A stretch of 64,000 nucleotides of DNA, from assembly GCF_019956555.1 (NCBI RefSeq), contig NZ_JAHBDQ010000033.1, positions 1 through 64,000 of the forward strand, in the 5' to 3' direction. Made by a program: the position numbers and the translations under genes. The notes beneath the pieces were generated by a model. The model saw only the letters and a list, made by a program, of their open reading frames with translations. It was not told where the DNA came from and searched no databases. This document shows positions 17,353 through 26,144 of the stretch, piece by piece. This DNA is from Pseudomonas sp. A-RE-19. Lineage in GTDB: Bacteria; Pseudomonadota; Gammaproteobacteria; Pseudomonadales; Pseudomonadaceae. Each line of letters begins with the position of its first letter. Position 1 is the first letter of the stretch.

Positions 17353-19620
17353 TTAATTGAGGTTTTCGACGAACAGCGCATCTACCCTCTGAAAGCCACG
17401 TGGCAGTTTGTTACCGCGACGCCCACGCTCACCTTTGTAGTGTTCGAGGTCGTCCGCCTTCAGCGACAAGGTACGTTTTCCGGCCTGCAGCACCAAAGTG
17501 GCACCCTCCGGCAAAACGGCAATGTCCGTGACATATTCTTCGCGACTGGCAACACGTTCACCGGAAATCCCGATGATCTTATTCCCTTTACCTTTACCTA
17601 ATTGTGGCAGATCGCTGATTTTGAAAATAAGCAGGCGACCTTCGGTAGTCACCGAGGCCAGCCAGTTGTGCTCACGATCGGCCACCGGACGCGGCAGAAT
17701 CACTTTGGCGTTGTTCGGCAGACTCAACAGGGCCTTGCCCGCCTTGTTCTTGGCTTGCAGGTCTTCGCCCTTGACCACGAAACCGTAACCGGCGTCGGAA
17801 GCGATCACATAGAGCGAATCGTCTTCAGGCATCAGCACGCATTCGAAACTCGCCCCTGGCGGCGGCGTCAGGCGGCCGGTCAGCGGTTCGCCCTGGCCTC
17901 GGGCCGAGGGCAGCGTGTGTGCAGCCACCGAATAGCTGCGACCCGTGGAGTCGATAAACACTGCAAACTGGTTGGAGCGACCGGGCGCCAAGGCCTTGAA
18001 ACCATCCCCGGCCTTGTAGGAAAGCCCGGTGGCGTCGATTTCGTGCCCTTTGGCAGAGCGAACCCAGCCTTTTTCCGACAGAACTACGGTCACTTTCTCG
18101 TTCGGCAGCAGATCGTGTTCGGTCAAGGCCTTGGCTTCTGCACGCTCGACGATTGGCGAGCGACGGTCGTCGCCGTAAGTTTCGGCGTCCTTGATCAGCT
18201 CGGTGCGTACCAGCTTTTTCAGCTTGGCTTCGCTGCCCAGCAGGGCTTGCAGCTTGGCTTGTTCCTTGAGCAGTTCATCCTGCTCGGCACGCAGCTTCAT
18301 TTCTTCCAGTCGCGCCAACTGACGCAAACGGGTGTCAAGGATGTAATCAGCCTGGATTTCGCTCAGGGCGAAGCGCTCGATCAGTGCGGCTTTCGGGTGT
18401 TCCTCGGTGCGGATGATGTGAATCACTTCATCCAGATTGAGGTAAGCGATCAACAAACCATCCAACAGGTGCAGTCGACGCTCAACCTTGTCCAGGCGGA
18501 ATTGCAGACGACGACGTACGGTCTGCACCCGGAATTCCAGCCACTCGACCAGCAGCGCCCGCAGGTTTTTCAGCTGCGGTTTGCCGTCCAGGCCGATGAT
18601 GTTGATGTTGACCCGATAGCTCGACTCCAGCTCGGTGCTGGCGAACAGGTGCTGCATCAGCGCGTCGTGATCGAAGTTCTTGCGCGCACCGGGAATAATC
18701 ACGATGCGGCATGGGTTTTCGTGGTCGGACTCGTCGCGCAGGTCAGCGATCTGCGGAGCCTTGGAGGGCTTGGCCTGCATCATGGCCGCGATCTGTTCCA
18801 GCACCTTGGCACCGGACACCTGGTGCGGCAGCGCGGTGACGATGATGTCGCCGTCTTCAATGTGGTACACGGCGCGCATGCGCACCGAGCCCTTGCCGGT
18901 TTCGTAGATTTTCAGCAGGTCGGCGCGCGGCGTGATGATTTCCGCTTCGGTCGGGTAATCCGGGCCCTGGATGTGTTCACAGAGCTGCTCGACCGTGGCT
19001 TTCGGCTCATCCAGCAAGCGCACGCAAGCGGTCGCGACTTCGCGCAGGTTATGCGGCGGTACGTCGGTGGCCATGCCCACGGCGATACCGGTGGTACCGT
19101 TGAGCAGGATGTTCGGCAAACGGGCCGGCAACACCAAAGGCTCTTCCAGCGTGCCGTCGAAGTTCGGGCCCCAGTTCGCGGTGCCCTGGCCCAGTTCGCT
19201 GAGCAGCACTTCGGAATAACGCGACAGCCGCGCTTCGGTGTAACGCATGGCCGCGAAGGACTTCGGATCGTCCGGCGCACCCCAGTTACCCTGGCCGTCG
19301 ACCAGCGTGTAGCGGTAGCTGAACGGCTGGGCCATCAGGACCATGGCTTCGTAGCACGCCGAGTCGCCGTGCGGGTGGAACTTACCGAGCACATCACCGA
19401 CGGTACGCGCCGATTTCTTGTGTTTGGAATCGGCGTCCAGCCCCAACTCGCTCATCGCATAGATAATGCGCCGCTGTACCGGTTTCAGGCCGTCGCCGAT
19501 ATGCGGCAAGGCACGGTCCATGATCACGTACATGGAGTAGTTGAGGTAGGCATTTTCGGTGAAGTCAGCCAGCGACCGGCGTTCTACACCGTCCAGGCTG
19601 AGATCAAGGGAGTCGCTCAT
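17353..19620 (-). CDS. parC: DNA topoisomerase IV subunit A
   Basis: ParC is the DNA-breaking subunit of topoisomerase IV, which unlinks daughter chromosomes. The catalytic tyrosine is in AAMRYTEARLS (Tyr127). The quinolone-resistance region reads GKFHPHGDSACYEAMVL with wild-type Ser87. The C-terminal beta-pinwheel (about 500-755) carries the usual blade repeats. I start at ATG 19620 (MSDSLDLSLDGVERRSLADF), the conserved Pseudomonas start; the frame to 19683 adds 21 unlikely residues. At 755 residues the length is normal. It follows the protease gene by seven bases in a parE-to-parC run. Confidence 0.97.
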   Translation of the reverse strand: MSDSLDLSLDGVERRSLADFTENAYLNYSMYVIMDRALPHIGDGLKPVQRRIIYAMSELGLDADSKHKKSARTVGDVLGKFHPHGDSACYEAMVLMAQPFSYRYTLVDGQGNWGAPDDPKSFAAMRYTEARLSRYSEVLLSELGQGTANWGPNFDGTLEEPLVLPARLPNILLNGTTGIAVGMATDVPPHNLREVATACVRLLDEPKATVEQLCEHIQGPDYPTEAEIITPRADLLKIYETGKGSVRMRAVYHIEDGDIIVTALPHQVSGAKVLEQIAAMMQAKPSKAPQIADLRDESDHENPCRIVIIPGARKNFDHDALMQHLFASTELESSYRVNINIIGLDGKPQLKNLRALLVEWLEFRVQTVRRRLQFRLDKVERRLHLLDGLLIAYLNLDEVIHIIRTEEHPKAALIERFALSEIQADYILDTRLRQLARLEEMKLRAEQDELLKEQAKLQALLGSEAKLKKLVRTELIKDAETYGDDRRSPIVERAEAKALTEHDLLPNEKVTVVLSEKGWVRSAKGHEIDATGLSYKAGDGFKALAPGRSNQFAVFIDSTGRSYSVAAHTLPSARGQGEPLTGRLTPPPGASFECVLMPEDDSLYVIASDAGYGFVVKGEDLQAKNKAGKALLSLPNNAKVILPRPVADREHNWLASVTTEGRLLIFKISDLPQLGKGKGNKIIGISGERVASREEYVTDIAVLPEGATLVLQAGKRTLSLKADDLEHYKGERGRRGNKLPRGFQRVDALFVENLN

Positions 19621-19627
19621 GCGGGCC

Positions 19628-20152
19628 TCATGGTTTCGTTGTCTGGCGCAGCAGCATGGTGCCACCGCGCTGGGTAAATTCAAGTTTGTTGAGTGCGCTC
19701 ATGCCGAGCAGCACCTGATTGCCGTGCAAACCGGGCGCCACCAGCGCGCGAACGTCACGCAGCACGATGTCCCCCAATTGCAGCCGGTCGAGGCGGGTTC
19801 GATAGCCCTCGCTCAAGCCATTGGCCGTGCTCAGGGTCACCCCAAAGCCTTTTTCCAGTTTCAGCCTCTCGGCCATTTCGGCCGGGATCGCCACATCGGT
19901 CGCGCCGGTATCGAGCATGAAATCCACCGGCTGACCGTTGATCTGGCCAGTGACGACAAAATGCCCCTGGCTGTTGCTGATCAGCTTCACTTCGATAAAA
20001 CCTTCGCCCTGCTCAGAGCTGACGACGGCGTTGGGATTGTGCTGACGCGCCTCCCACTGCCCGAAAAACCGCGTCGCCAGAAACAGCGCGGCGCACCAGG
20101 CCAACACCATCAACACCCGACCGGCGCGTTTGCCAGGCGGTTGCTGACTCAT
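19628..20152 (-). CDS. Retropepsin-like aspartic protease, membrane anchored
   Basis: This 174-residue protein has one N-terminal membrane helix (about 12-30) and a single retropepsin domain of the TIGR02281 type. The active-site motif is VDFMLDTGATDVAIP with catalytic Asp in DTG; a matching later segment is VLLGMSALNKLEFTQRGG. Like retroviral proteases it should act as a dimer, in the periplasm. The substrate is unknown. It overlaps the upstream esterase-like gene by four bases and is seven bases from parC, so it is probably cotranscribed with the topoisomerase IV genes; the pairing is shared with PAO1 as I recall. Confidence 0.9.
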   Translation of the reverse strand: MSQQPPGKRAGRVLMVLAWCAALFLATRFFGQWEARQHNPNAVVSSEQGEGFIEVKLISNSQGHFVVTGQINGQPVDFMLDTGATDVAIPAEMAERLKLEKGFGVTLSTANGLSEGYRTRLDRLQLGDIVLRDVRALVAPGLHGNQVLLGMSALNKLEFTQRGGTMLLRQTTKP

Positions 20153-21138
20153 GGCTTGGCACTCCAGCCACCTTCAGGCGCGGCAAAGCGCCAGACAATC
20201 GGGCGTACCTCACCGTCGGCGCGCGCACCGTTGTTGTTGTCGATGCCGATCCAGGCGCCGTCGGCGTCCACGATCAACGCTTCCGCCAGCCCAAAGGGCT
20301 GTGAATAACGACGGTTTTCCTGCAAGGCCTCGGCAGCAAACGACCAGCAGCGCTCGACCTTGGTCGTCACCGCATCACGGCGACAGATCTGAAAGGCGTT
20401 GCGCTCAAGGGTGAACAGCTTGCCGTCGAACAATGACAGATCGGCAAAATCCCGGGGGCGCGCTCTGGCCTTGGGAAATTGCGCTGGCTGCATTTCCATC
20501 CCGCCTTCACTCAGCAGCACACAGCTACCGTCGCAGTCCCAGACCGTTTGCTGACGCTTGATCAGCAGCAAACCGCGGCGCTCACGTTCGGCGGCCAGCC
20601 ACAGCGTGTTACCGGCCGGATTGACCGCCAGGCCTTCGAATAACGCATTGAAGTGCAACAACATGCCGCTGGCCCGCGCTTGGCGAACCAGCATCGGCGA
20701 GATTTTCAGCCAGGACGCGGGCCCGATTGGCGGTACTTGCAACACCGCGGCGTGGCCTTCGCTGACGATGTAACGATTGCCCGCGTTGTCACAGGTGATG
20801 CCTTCGAAATCCAGATCCCCGCCCCGCACGAACGACGCAGCCCAAGTCCGCGAACGCAAGCCCCAGGGCAAACCGGTGTCGGGTACCAAGGGTACGTCGA
20901 TGTGCACGGTTTCGGCTTGCCAGGTGGTGGTGCGCGTGTCGAGGCGATAAATCTGATCGTCGTCACGATCCGAAACGGTCCACAACTCCTTGCCACACTG
21001 GGCCAGCCCCGACAAATTGCCGCCGCGCATACCGTCGACGGCGTGCTCGGACAACAGGCGCAGCTCGGGCGCAGGCTCGGCGCAAACCGTCACCGTCGTC
21101 AGCAGCAACGTACACGCCAGGGCCCAGCCAAATCGCAT
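20149..21138 (-). CDS. Secreted esterase-like/phytase-like beta-propeller protein
   Basis: The 329-residue protein has a signal peptide (MRFGWALACTLLLTTVTVCA, cleavage near AEP). The mature part is a beta-propeller of the 'esterase-like activity of phytase' type: LSGLAQCGKELWTVSDRDDDQIYRLD near the N-terminus, GGDLDFEGITCDNAGNRYIV with the conserved 'D.EgI' segment, and LAEALIVDADGAWIGIDNNN near the end. The first residue ATG overlaps the parE stop. Four cysteine-containing stretches suggest disulfides in the periplasm. The catalytic role and substrate are not known. Confidence 0.82.
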   Translation of the reverse strand: MRFGWALACTLLLTTVTVCAEPAPELRLLSEHAVDGMRGGNLSGLAQCGKELWTVSDRDDDQIYRLDTRTTTWQAETVHIDVPLVPDTGLPWGLRSRTWAASFVRGGDLDFEGITCDNAGNRYIVSEGHAAVLQVPPIGPASWLKISPMLVRQARASGMLLHFNALFEGLAVNPAGNTLWLAAERERRGLLLIKRQQTVWDCDGSCVLLSEGGMEMQPAQFPKARARPRDFADLSLFDGKLFTLERNAFQICRRDAVTTKVERCWSFAAEALQENRRYSQPFGLAEALIVDADGAWIGIDNNNGARADGEVRPIVWRFAAPEGGWSAKP

Positions 21139-23042
21139 CAGCCCAGGACCTCGGCCAAGTTGCCTTTGGATTCCAGCCAGGACTTGCGATCGCCCGCGCG
21201 TTTTTTCGCCAGCAGCATGTCCATCATTTCCGAGGTGGCGTCGAAATCCTCCAGCGTCAGTTGCACCAGACGCCGGGTGTTCGGGTCCATGGTGGTTTCG
21301 CGCAGCTGCGGCGGGTTCATTTCACCCAGACCTTTGAATCGGGTGACCTGTGGTTTGCCGCGCTTCTTCTCGGCCACCAGACGATCGAGAATGCCATCGC
21401 GCTCGGCCTCGTCCAGGGCATAGTAAATCTCTTTGCCCAGGTCGATACGGTACAGCGGCGGCATGGCGACGTAGACATGACCGGCATCCACCAGCGGGCG
21501 GAAATGCTGGACGAACAAGGCACAGAGCAATGTGGCGATGTGCAGACCGTCGGAGTCGGCGTCGGCGAGGATGCAGATCTTGCCGTAACGCAGCTGGGCG
21601 ATGTCCGCCGAGCCCGGATCGACACCGATGGCCACGGCGATGTTGTGCACTTCCTGGCTGGCCAGCACTTCACTGCCGTCGACTTCCCAGGTGTTCAGAA
21701 TCTTGCCGCGCAACGGCAGGATCGCCTGAAACTCCTTGTCCCGCGCCTGCTTGGCCGAACCGCCGGCGGAATCACCTTCCACCAGGAACAGCTCGGAGCG
21801 CATCGGGTCCTGCCCGGCGCAGTCAGCGAGTTTGCCCGGCAGGGCCGGCCCTTGGGTAATGCGTTTACGCTCGACCTTCTTGCTGGCCTTCAGACGACGG
21901 CCGGCGTTGTTGATCGCCAGTTCCGCCAGCAGCATGCCGGTTTCCGGGTTGGCATTGAGCCACAGGCTGAAGGCATCCTTGACCACACCGGAAACAAAGG
22001 CCGCCGCTTCACGGGATGACAGGCGCTCCTTGGTCTGACCGGAGAATTGCGGCTCCTGCATCTTCATCGACAGGACGAACGCAATGCGTTCCCAGACGTC
22101 TTCCGGTGCCAGCTTCACGCCGCGCGGCAACAGGCTGCGGAACTCGCAGAACTCGCGCATCGCATCGAGCAGGCCCTGACGCAGACCATTGACGTGAGTA
22201 CCGCCCTGGGCCGTCGGGATCAGGTTGACGTAGCTCTCCTGAACGCTGTCGCCGCCCTCTGGCAACCACAGCAACGCCCAATCGACCGCTTCTTTATTAC
22301 CGGCCAGGCTGCCGCAGAACGGTTCGTCCGGCAGGCGTTCGAATTCGCTGACCGCGTCCACCAGGTAGGAGCGCAGGCCGTCTTCGTAATGCCATTCGAC
22401 TTTCTCGCCGGTGGCCTTGTCTTCAAAACTGACCAGCAGCCCCGGGCACAGAACGGCCTTGGCCTTGAGCACGTGCTTGAGGCGGCTGATGGAGAATTTC
22501 GGTGAATCGAAGTACTTCGGGTCCGGGGCGAAGAACACACTGGTGCCGGTGTTGCGCTTGCCGACGGTGCCGATCACTTCCAGTTCGGTCTTCTTGTAAC
22601 CGTCAGCGAAAGTCATCTGATATTCGTTGCCGTCACGCTTTACGCGCACCCGGACTTCGGTCGACAAGGCGTTGACCACGGAAATACCCACCCCGTGCAG
22701 ACCGCCGGAGAACTGGTAATTCTTGTTGGAAAACTTGCCGCCCGCATGAAGCTTGGTGAGGATCAACTCGACACCCGACACACCTTCTTCCGGGTGAATG
22801 TCCACCGGCATGCCACGGCCGTCATCGCTGACTTCCAGAGAGTGATCGGCGTGCAGGATGACCTGCACCGATGTCGCATGCCCGGCCAAGGCTTCGTCGA
22901 CGCTGTTGTCGATGACTTCCTGGGCGAGGTGGTTCGGCCGACTGGTGTCGGTGTACATGCCGGGGCGTTTGCGCACCGGGTCGAGGCCCGAGAGGACTTC
23001 GATGGCGTCGGCGTTATAAGAGCTAGCGCTGGGAGTGGCCAT
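21138..23042 (-). CDS. parE: DNA topoisomerase IV subunit B
   Basis: ParE supplies ATP hydrolysis to topoisomerase IV. The 634-residue protein has the GHKL ATPase domain (VIDNSVDEALAGHA with the catalytic Glu/Asn, GRGMPVDIHPEEGVSG, GLHGVGISVVNALS), a transducer domain, and the TOPRIM domain (LFLVEGDSAGGSAKQARD, LADADSDGLHIATLL). The end reads RLVQLTLEDFDATSEMMDML. ATG 23042 gives the usual MATPSASSYNADAIEVLSGL; a longer frame to 23111 is rejected. The order parE, esterase-like, protease, parC suggests one transcript making both subunits. Confidence 0.97.
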   Translation of the reverse strand: MATPSASSYNADAIEVLSGLDPVRKRPGMYTDTSRPNHLAQEVIDNSVDEALAGHATSVQVILHADHSLEVSDDGRGMPVDIHPEEGVSGVELILTKLHAGGKFSNKNYQFSGGLHGVGISVVNALSTEVRVRVKRDGNEYQMTFADGYKKTELEVIGTVGKRNTGTSVFFAPDPKYFDSPKFSISRLKHVLKAKAVLCPGLLVSFEDKATGEKVEWHYEDGLRSYLVDAVSEFERLPDEPFCGSLAGNKEAVDWALLWLPEGGDSVQESYVNLIPTAQGGTHVNGLRQGLLDAMREFCEFRSLLPRGVKLAPEDVWERIAFVLSMKMQEPQFSGQTKERLSSREAAAFVSGVVKDAFSLWLNANPETGMLLAELAINNAGRRLKASKKVERKRITQGPALPGKLADCAGQDPMRSELFLVEGDSAGGSAKQARDKEFQAILPLRGKILNTWEVDGSEVLASQEVHNIAVAIGVDPGSADIAQLRYGKICILADADSDGLHIATLLCALFVQHFRPLVDAGHVYVAMPPLYRIDLGKEIYYALDEAERDGILDRLVAEKKRGKPQVTRFKGLGEMNPPQLRETTMDPNTRRLVQLTLEDFDATSEMMDMLLAKKRAGDRKSWLESKGNLAEVLG

Positions 23043-23111
23043 GGGGTCTCGTCGTCCTTCAGTGAAAAGAGTGCTCTGTAAAAAGAGTGTTCTGTGAAAA
23101 GGGGCGAGCAA

Positions 23112-23720
23112 TCACAGTGCTGTGAAATCAATCGCCTGATACAAATCTGCGCCGATGCCGGCGAAACTCAGCATTGCCGGCAGTTGCTCGGCAAAACCCT
23201 GGAAACCATGGTCGCCGCCGGCCTGAATGCGCAAGGCACAGGCCCGGTAATACTGCTGGGCGAGGCGATAGTCCAGCGTTTCGTCGCCGGTCTGCAACCA
23301 CACCTGATATCGCTGCGGATCCTGGGGCGGCGGCACTTCCAGCTCGGCCAGGGCCGTCACGTGGTCGTGGGTCAATTCCCAGGTCTCATCGGTGTACAGG
23401 TTTTTCTGCGTCCCCAAGAACCCGTCGAACATCCGGTGCGGGCTGACGGCAGGGTTGATCAGCAGGGCTTTCAAGCCATGGCGTTCGGCCAAGTGAGTCG
23501 CATAGTAGCCGCCGAGTGAGCTGCCGACCAGCAGTGGCCGCCCCAGCTCGGCAATCGCCTGCTCCAGCTGACCGATGGCCTCGCGGGGATGGTGATGCAA
23601 GGCCGGCACGCGCAAGTGATCGCTCAAGCCCAGCCGTTCCATCACATTGATCAACTGGCAGGCCTTTTTCGACGCCGGCGCGCTGTTGAAACCGTGGATA
23701 TAAAGGATCGAACCAGACAT
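23112..23720 (-). CDS. YqiA-family alpha/beta hydrolase (esterase)
   Basis: The 202-residue protein starts MSGSILYIHGFNSAPASKK and has the serine-esterase nucleophile elbow GSSLGGYYA (Ser near 68), the lid-region LLINPAVSPHRMF, and late Asp and His (TGDETLDYR, GGDHGFQGF) completing a catalytic triad. It belongs to the YqiA/YcfP family, known next to parE in E. coli as well. ATG 23720 fits this start; the frame to 23780 adds 20 unlikely residues. It lies 69 bases upstream of parE and is probably in the same operon. Confidence 0.9.
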   Translation of the reverse strand: MSGSILYIHGFNSAPASKKACQLINVMERLGLSDHLRVPALHHHPREAIGQLEQAIAELGRPLLVGSSLGGYYATHLAERHGLKALLINPAVSPHRMFDGFLGTQKNLYTDETWELTHDHVTALAELEVPPPQDPQRYQVWLQTGDETLDYRLAQQYYRACALRIQAGGDHGFQGFAEQLPAMLSFAGIGADLYQAIDFTAL

Positions 23721-23759
23721 TTGAGCGCCCTGTGCGTCGGGTAAAGAGGCGCAGTTTAC

Positions 23760-23860
23760 TGTAGGAGCTGTCGAGTGCAACGAGGCTGCGATCTTTTGAT
23801 CTTGCTTTTAAAAAACAAAGTCAAAAGATCGCAGCCTCGTTGCACTCGACAGCTCCTACA
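23760..23860. repeat. REPIN-like inverted repeat, type A variant
   Basis: Two 40-base arms, perfectly complementary (23760-23799 and 23821-23860), enclose a 21-base A/T-rich loop. The outer TGTAGGAGCTG and inner GGCTGCGATCTTTTGA match the type A element at 11209 and 32110. The middle differs (GTCGAGTGCAACGA in place of GCCGA), with matching change on the opposite arm. Confidence 0.9.
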
Positions 23861-23914
23861 GGGGCTTTGTCAACGGCGCCTACAGGGGGAATCGGTACAC
23901 CCGCAGGAAAAGTG

Positions 23915-24730
23915 TCAGTAGCCATTGGAGCCGTAATCAATCTGGAAATCGAAACCGGTGACGCGCTCAACGCCTGTTTCGAGCTGGCCATCCGGCAACA
24001 GCCGCAACCACCGATACCCCGGTGCCTGCTCATTTACCTTGAAATCATCGCTACCCGGCTCGAACTGAATGCAGGTCGAGGGCGAAGCCATCAGGCGAAC
24101 GCCATTGCGCAGCTGATCAATTTCCTGATGCACATGCCCCCAAAGCACTGCGCGAACCTGTGGAAAGCGCTCCAGCACCGCGAACAACGCTTCTGGATTG
24201 CGTAGCCCGATGGGCTCCATCCACGCACAGCCGATCGACACCGGATGATGATGGAAGCACACCAAATGATGCCGTTCAGGCGCCTCACTCAAGGAACGAA
24301 CCAGCAACTGCAACTGCTCATCCTGCAAAAAACCCGGCACCGAACCTGGCACCGCCGAGTCGAGTAACGTCACCCGCCAGTTGCCGATATCCACCACCGG
24401 CTCCAGCAATGCACTCTGCACGGCTGCCTCGGCCATGATCCGCGGCTCGTCATGATTGCCGGGAATCCAGCGTCCCGGCGCATCGATCTGCCGCGTCAGG
24501 TCACGAAACAATTGGTACGACTCCAGCGTGCCGTCCTGGGACAGATCACCACTGGCGATCATCAGGTCGATTCGCGGCTGCTGCTTCAATACCAGCTCTA
24601 TGACCTGCTGCAGGCTGTCGCGGGTTTTCATGCCCAGTAACGTTCCGTCCGCCTCGGCAAACAGATGACTGTCGGAAAGTTGCACCAGCAACGCCGGATC
24701 GGCGGTGGTCAATATGGATACGCTCGGCAA
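23915..24730 (-). CDS. cpdA: 3',5'-cyclic-AMP phosphodiesterase CpdA
   Basis: CpdA hydrolyses cAMP and so limits Vfr/CRP-type signalling. All class III phosphodiesterase metal motifs are present: VQLSDSHLF, ASGDLSQDG, IPGNHDEPR, CFHHHPV and VLWGHVHQE. I favour the TTG at 24730, with GGGAG spaced six bases upstream (protein begins PSVSILTTADPALLVQL), giving 271 residues as in relatives. A GTG at 24754 is the alternative. It lies downstream of the DUF1249 and nudF genes on the same strand, matching E. coli and PAO1 order. Confidence 0.94.
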   Translation of the reverse strand: MPSVSILTTADPALLVQLSDSHLFAEADGTLLGMKTRDSLQQVIELVLKQQPRIDLMIASGDLSQDGTLESYQLFRDLTRQIDAPGRWIPGNHDEPRIMAEAAVQSALLEPVVDIGNWRVTLLDSAVPGSVPGFLQDEQLQLLVRSLSEAPERHHLVCFHHHPVSIGCAWMEPIGLRNPEALFAVLERFPQVRAVLWGHVHQEIDQLRNGVRLMASPSTCIQFEPGSDDFKVNEQAPGYRWLRLLPDGQLETGVERVTGFDFQIDYGSNGY

Positions 24731-24841
24731 GGCGTTCTCCCAGGGCGTGATCACGGGATGGGTAAGTGCCGCAATTATGCTGGGGGACGATCAAAAGAGG
24801 AAACCTGTGAACCGGACGCAGTTCACAACTACACAGGGCTC

Positions 24842-25294
24842 TTAGCGCACAACGGCGTACTCGTGCCCGCAAGCCAGGCAATGACTCAGCCATTCCCCCA
24901 GGAACAGATTGAGCTGAGCCTTTTCGTCCGGCTGATGCATCGCGGCGTTCGGGTAAGGATAGATGCCCCGGAAGCGTCGTGCATGCTCAGCGCTGACGAC
25001 CTCGGCCATGCACGCGTCGTGATAGACCTGAACTTCCAGTTGCGGCACCGGTAGCCACGGCAGGCTGTGTTCCTGGCGCACTTGCAGGGTCGTGGTATAC
25101 GGGCAGACCTGCAGCACTTCCAGTGCCAGGACACCCAACATCTGTTCGCCCTGGGTCACGGCGATGCGCCGCGCTTCGGGCTCGTTACGCATGTCCGGCA
25201 GCAGTCGCATGAGGCGCGCGTAGTTGGCCTCGCAGGAGGCTTGCAGCCCCACGAGGTCGACCCGATAGCGATCGCGCAGCTTGTTTACGACCAT
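24842..25294 (-). CDS. DUF1249 (YqiB) family protein
   Basis: The 150-residue soluble protein starts MVVNKLRDRYRVDLVGLQA and holds the DUF1249 core: CEANYARLMRLLPDM, then a beta-rich section (TTTLQVRQEHSLP, QLEVQVYHDACMAEVV) and a C-terminal NLFLGEWLSHCLACG. Family function is unknown. It overlaps nudF by ten bases and precedes cpdA, an arrangement conserved from enterics to pseudomonads, which suggests a shared transcript. Confidence 0.92.
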   Translation of the reverse strand: MVVNKLRDRYRVDLVGLQASCEANYARLMRLLPDMRNEPEARRIAVTQGEQMLGVLALEVLQVCPYTTTLQVRQEHSLPWLPVPQLEVQVYHDACMAEVVSAEHARRFRGIYPYPNAAMHQPDEKAQLNLFLGEWLSHCLACGHEYAVVR

Positions 25295-25902
25295 AACCCC
25301 CTCACTTCAACGCGGTTCAAAGCCAGCCATTGCAAGGCAATGATGCTTGGCGCGTTGGCAATACGTCCGTCGCGCACGGCTTGCAGGGCATCTTCGAAAG
25401 CCCAGACCGTGACGCGAATATCTTCTGCTTCTTCCTCCAGCCCATGCAGGCCGCCAACCCCGGTTGTCTCGCAACGCCCCAGGTACAAATGCACGAATTC
25501 ATTGCTGCCGCCCGGCGATGGAAAATATTTGGTCATCGGCCAGAGCGCCCCGAATACAAGCCCAGCTTCCTCCTGCGCTTCGCGGTGAGCAACTTCTTCC
25601 GGTACTTCATCCTTATCGATCAGACCGGCGACCAGTTCGATCAGCCACGGGTTGTCGGTCTTGCCCATGGCGCCGACGCGAAATTGCTCGATCAGCACCA
25701 CTTCGTCGCGCTGTGGATCATAAGGCAGCACACACACCGCATCGTGGCGAACAAACAGTTCACGATTGATCTCGCGACTCATGCCACCGGCGAACAATTC
25801 ATGGCGCAAGTGCACGCGGTCGAGCGTGTAGAAACCCTCGTAGCACTTTTCGCGCCGGACGATATCAACGGTGGTCGGAATGGCGTTGGCAAAATCAGTC
25901 AT
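25285..25902 (-). CDS. nudF: ADP-ribose pyrophosphatase NudF
   Basis: The enzyme splits ADP-ribose into AMP and ribose 5-phosphate. The Nudix box is complete: GLIDKDEVPEEVAHREAQEE followed by AGL (G-x5-E-x7-R-E-x-x-E-E-x-G). The upstream RVHLRHELFAGGMSREINRE and VLPYDPQRDEVVLIEQFRVG are typical for the ADPRase subfamily, as is FPSPGGSNEFVHLYLG after the box. Length 205 is normal. It is the first gene of the nudF-DUF1249-cpdA run. The 242 bases upstream, toward the divergent lipoprotein gene, hold the promoters of both, but I cannot name clear sites. Confidence 0.95.
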   Translation of the reverse strand: MTDFANAIPTTVDIVRREKCYEGFYTLDRVHLRHELFAGGMSREINRELFVRHDAVCVLPYDPQRDEVVLIEQFRVGAMGKTDNPWLIELVAGLIDKDEVPEEVAHREAQEEAGLVFGALWPMTKYFPSPGGSNEFVHLYLGRCETTGVGGLHGLEEEAEDIRVTVWAFEDALQAVRDGRIANAPSIIALQWLALNRVEVRGLWS

Positions 25903-26144
25903 GACAATCCTCGTTTACTGCAAATCCGTTATGAGGTTCCTTTTTTTACTTGCAACTCGTTACTTGCAACCTCGACTTCGCGCCATCCTAACGCGCCCGC
26001 GATGTTTGATGCAGCCCCTTTCCAGTCAGCGGGATAGACGGTGAGGGCGAAACCAACTCTAATTAGCTTAGTGGCGAACTGACTGCTTCGTTGAGAGTCG
26101 AAGCGGGTAACTTTTCGCCTTCCCCTGTTTCATTAAGGACGCCC

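Noticed and set aside
17602..19677. Long plus-strand open frame of 691 codons opposite parC
   Set aside because: It is the antisense shadow of a GC-rich conserved gene; its composition (Gln/His/Arg-rich) matches no protein and it has no ribosome site.
23760..23860. Possible CRISPR or tRNA-like structure
   Set aside because: There is only one inverted pair with no direct repeats or spacers, and no tRNA arms; it is a REPIN.
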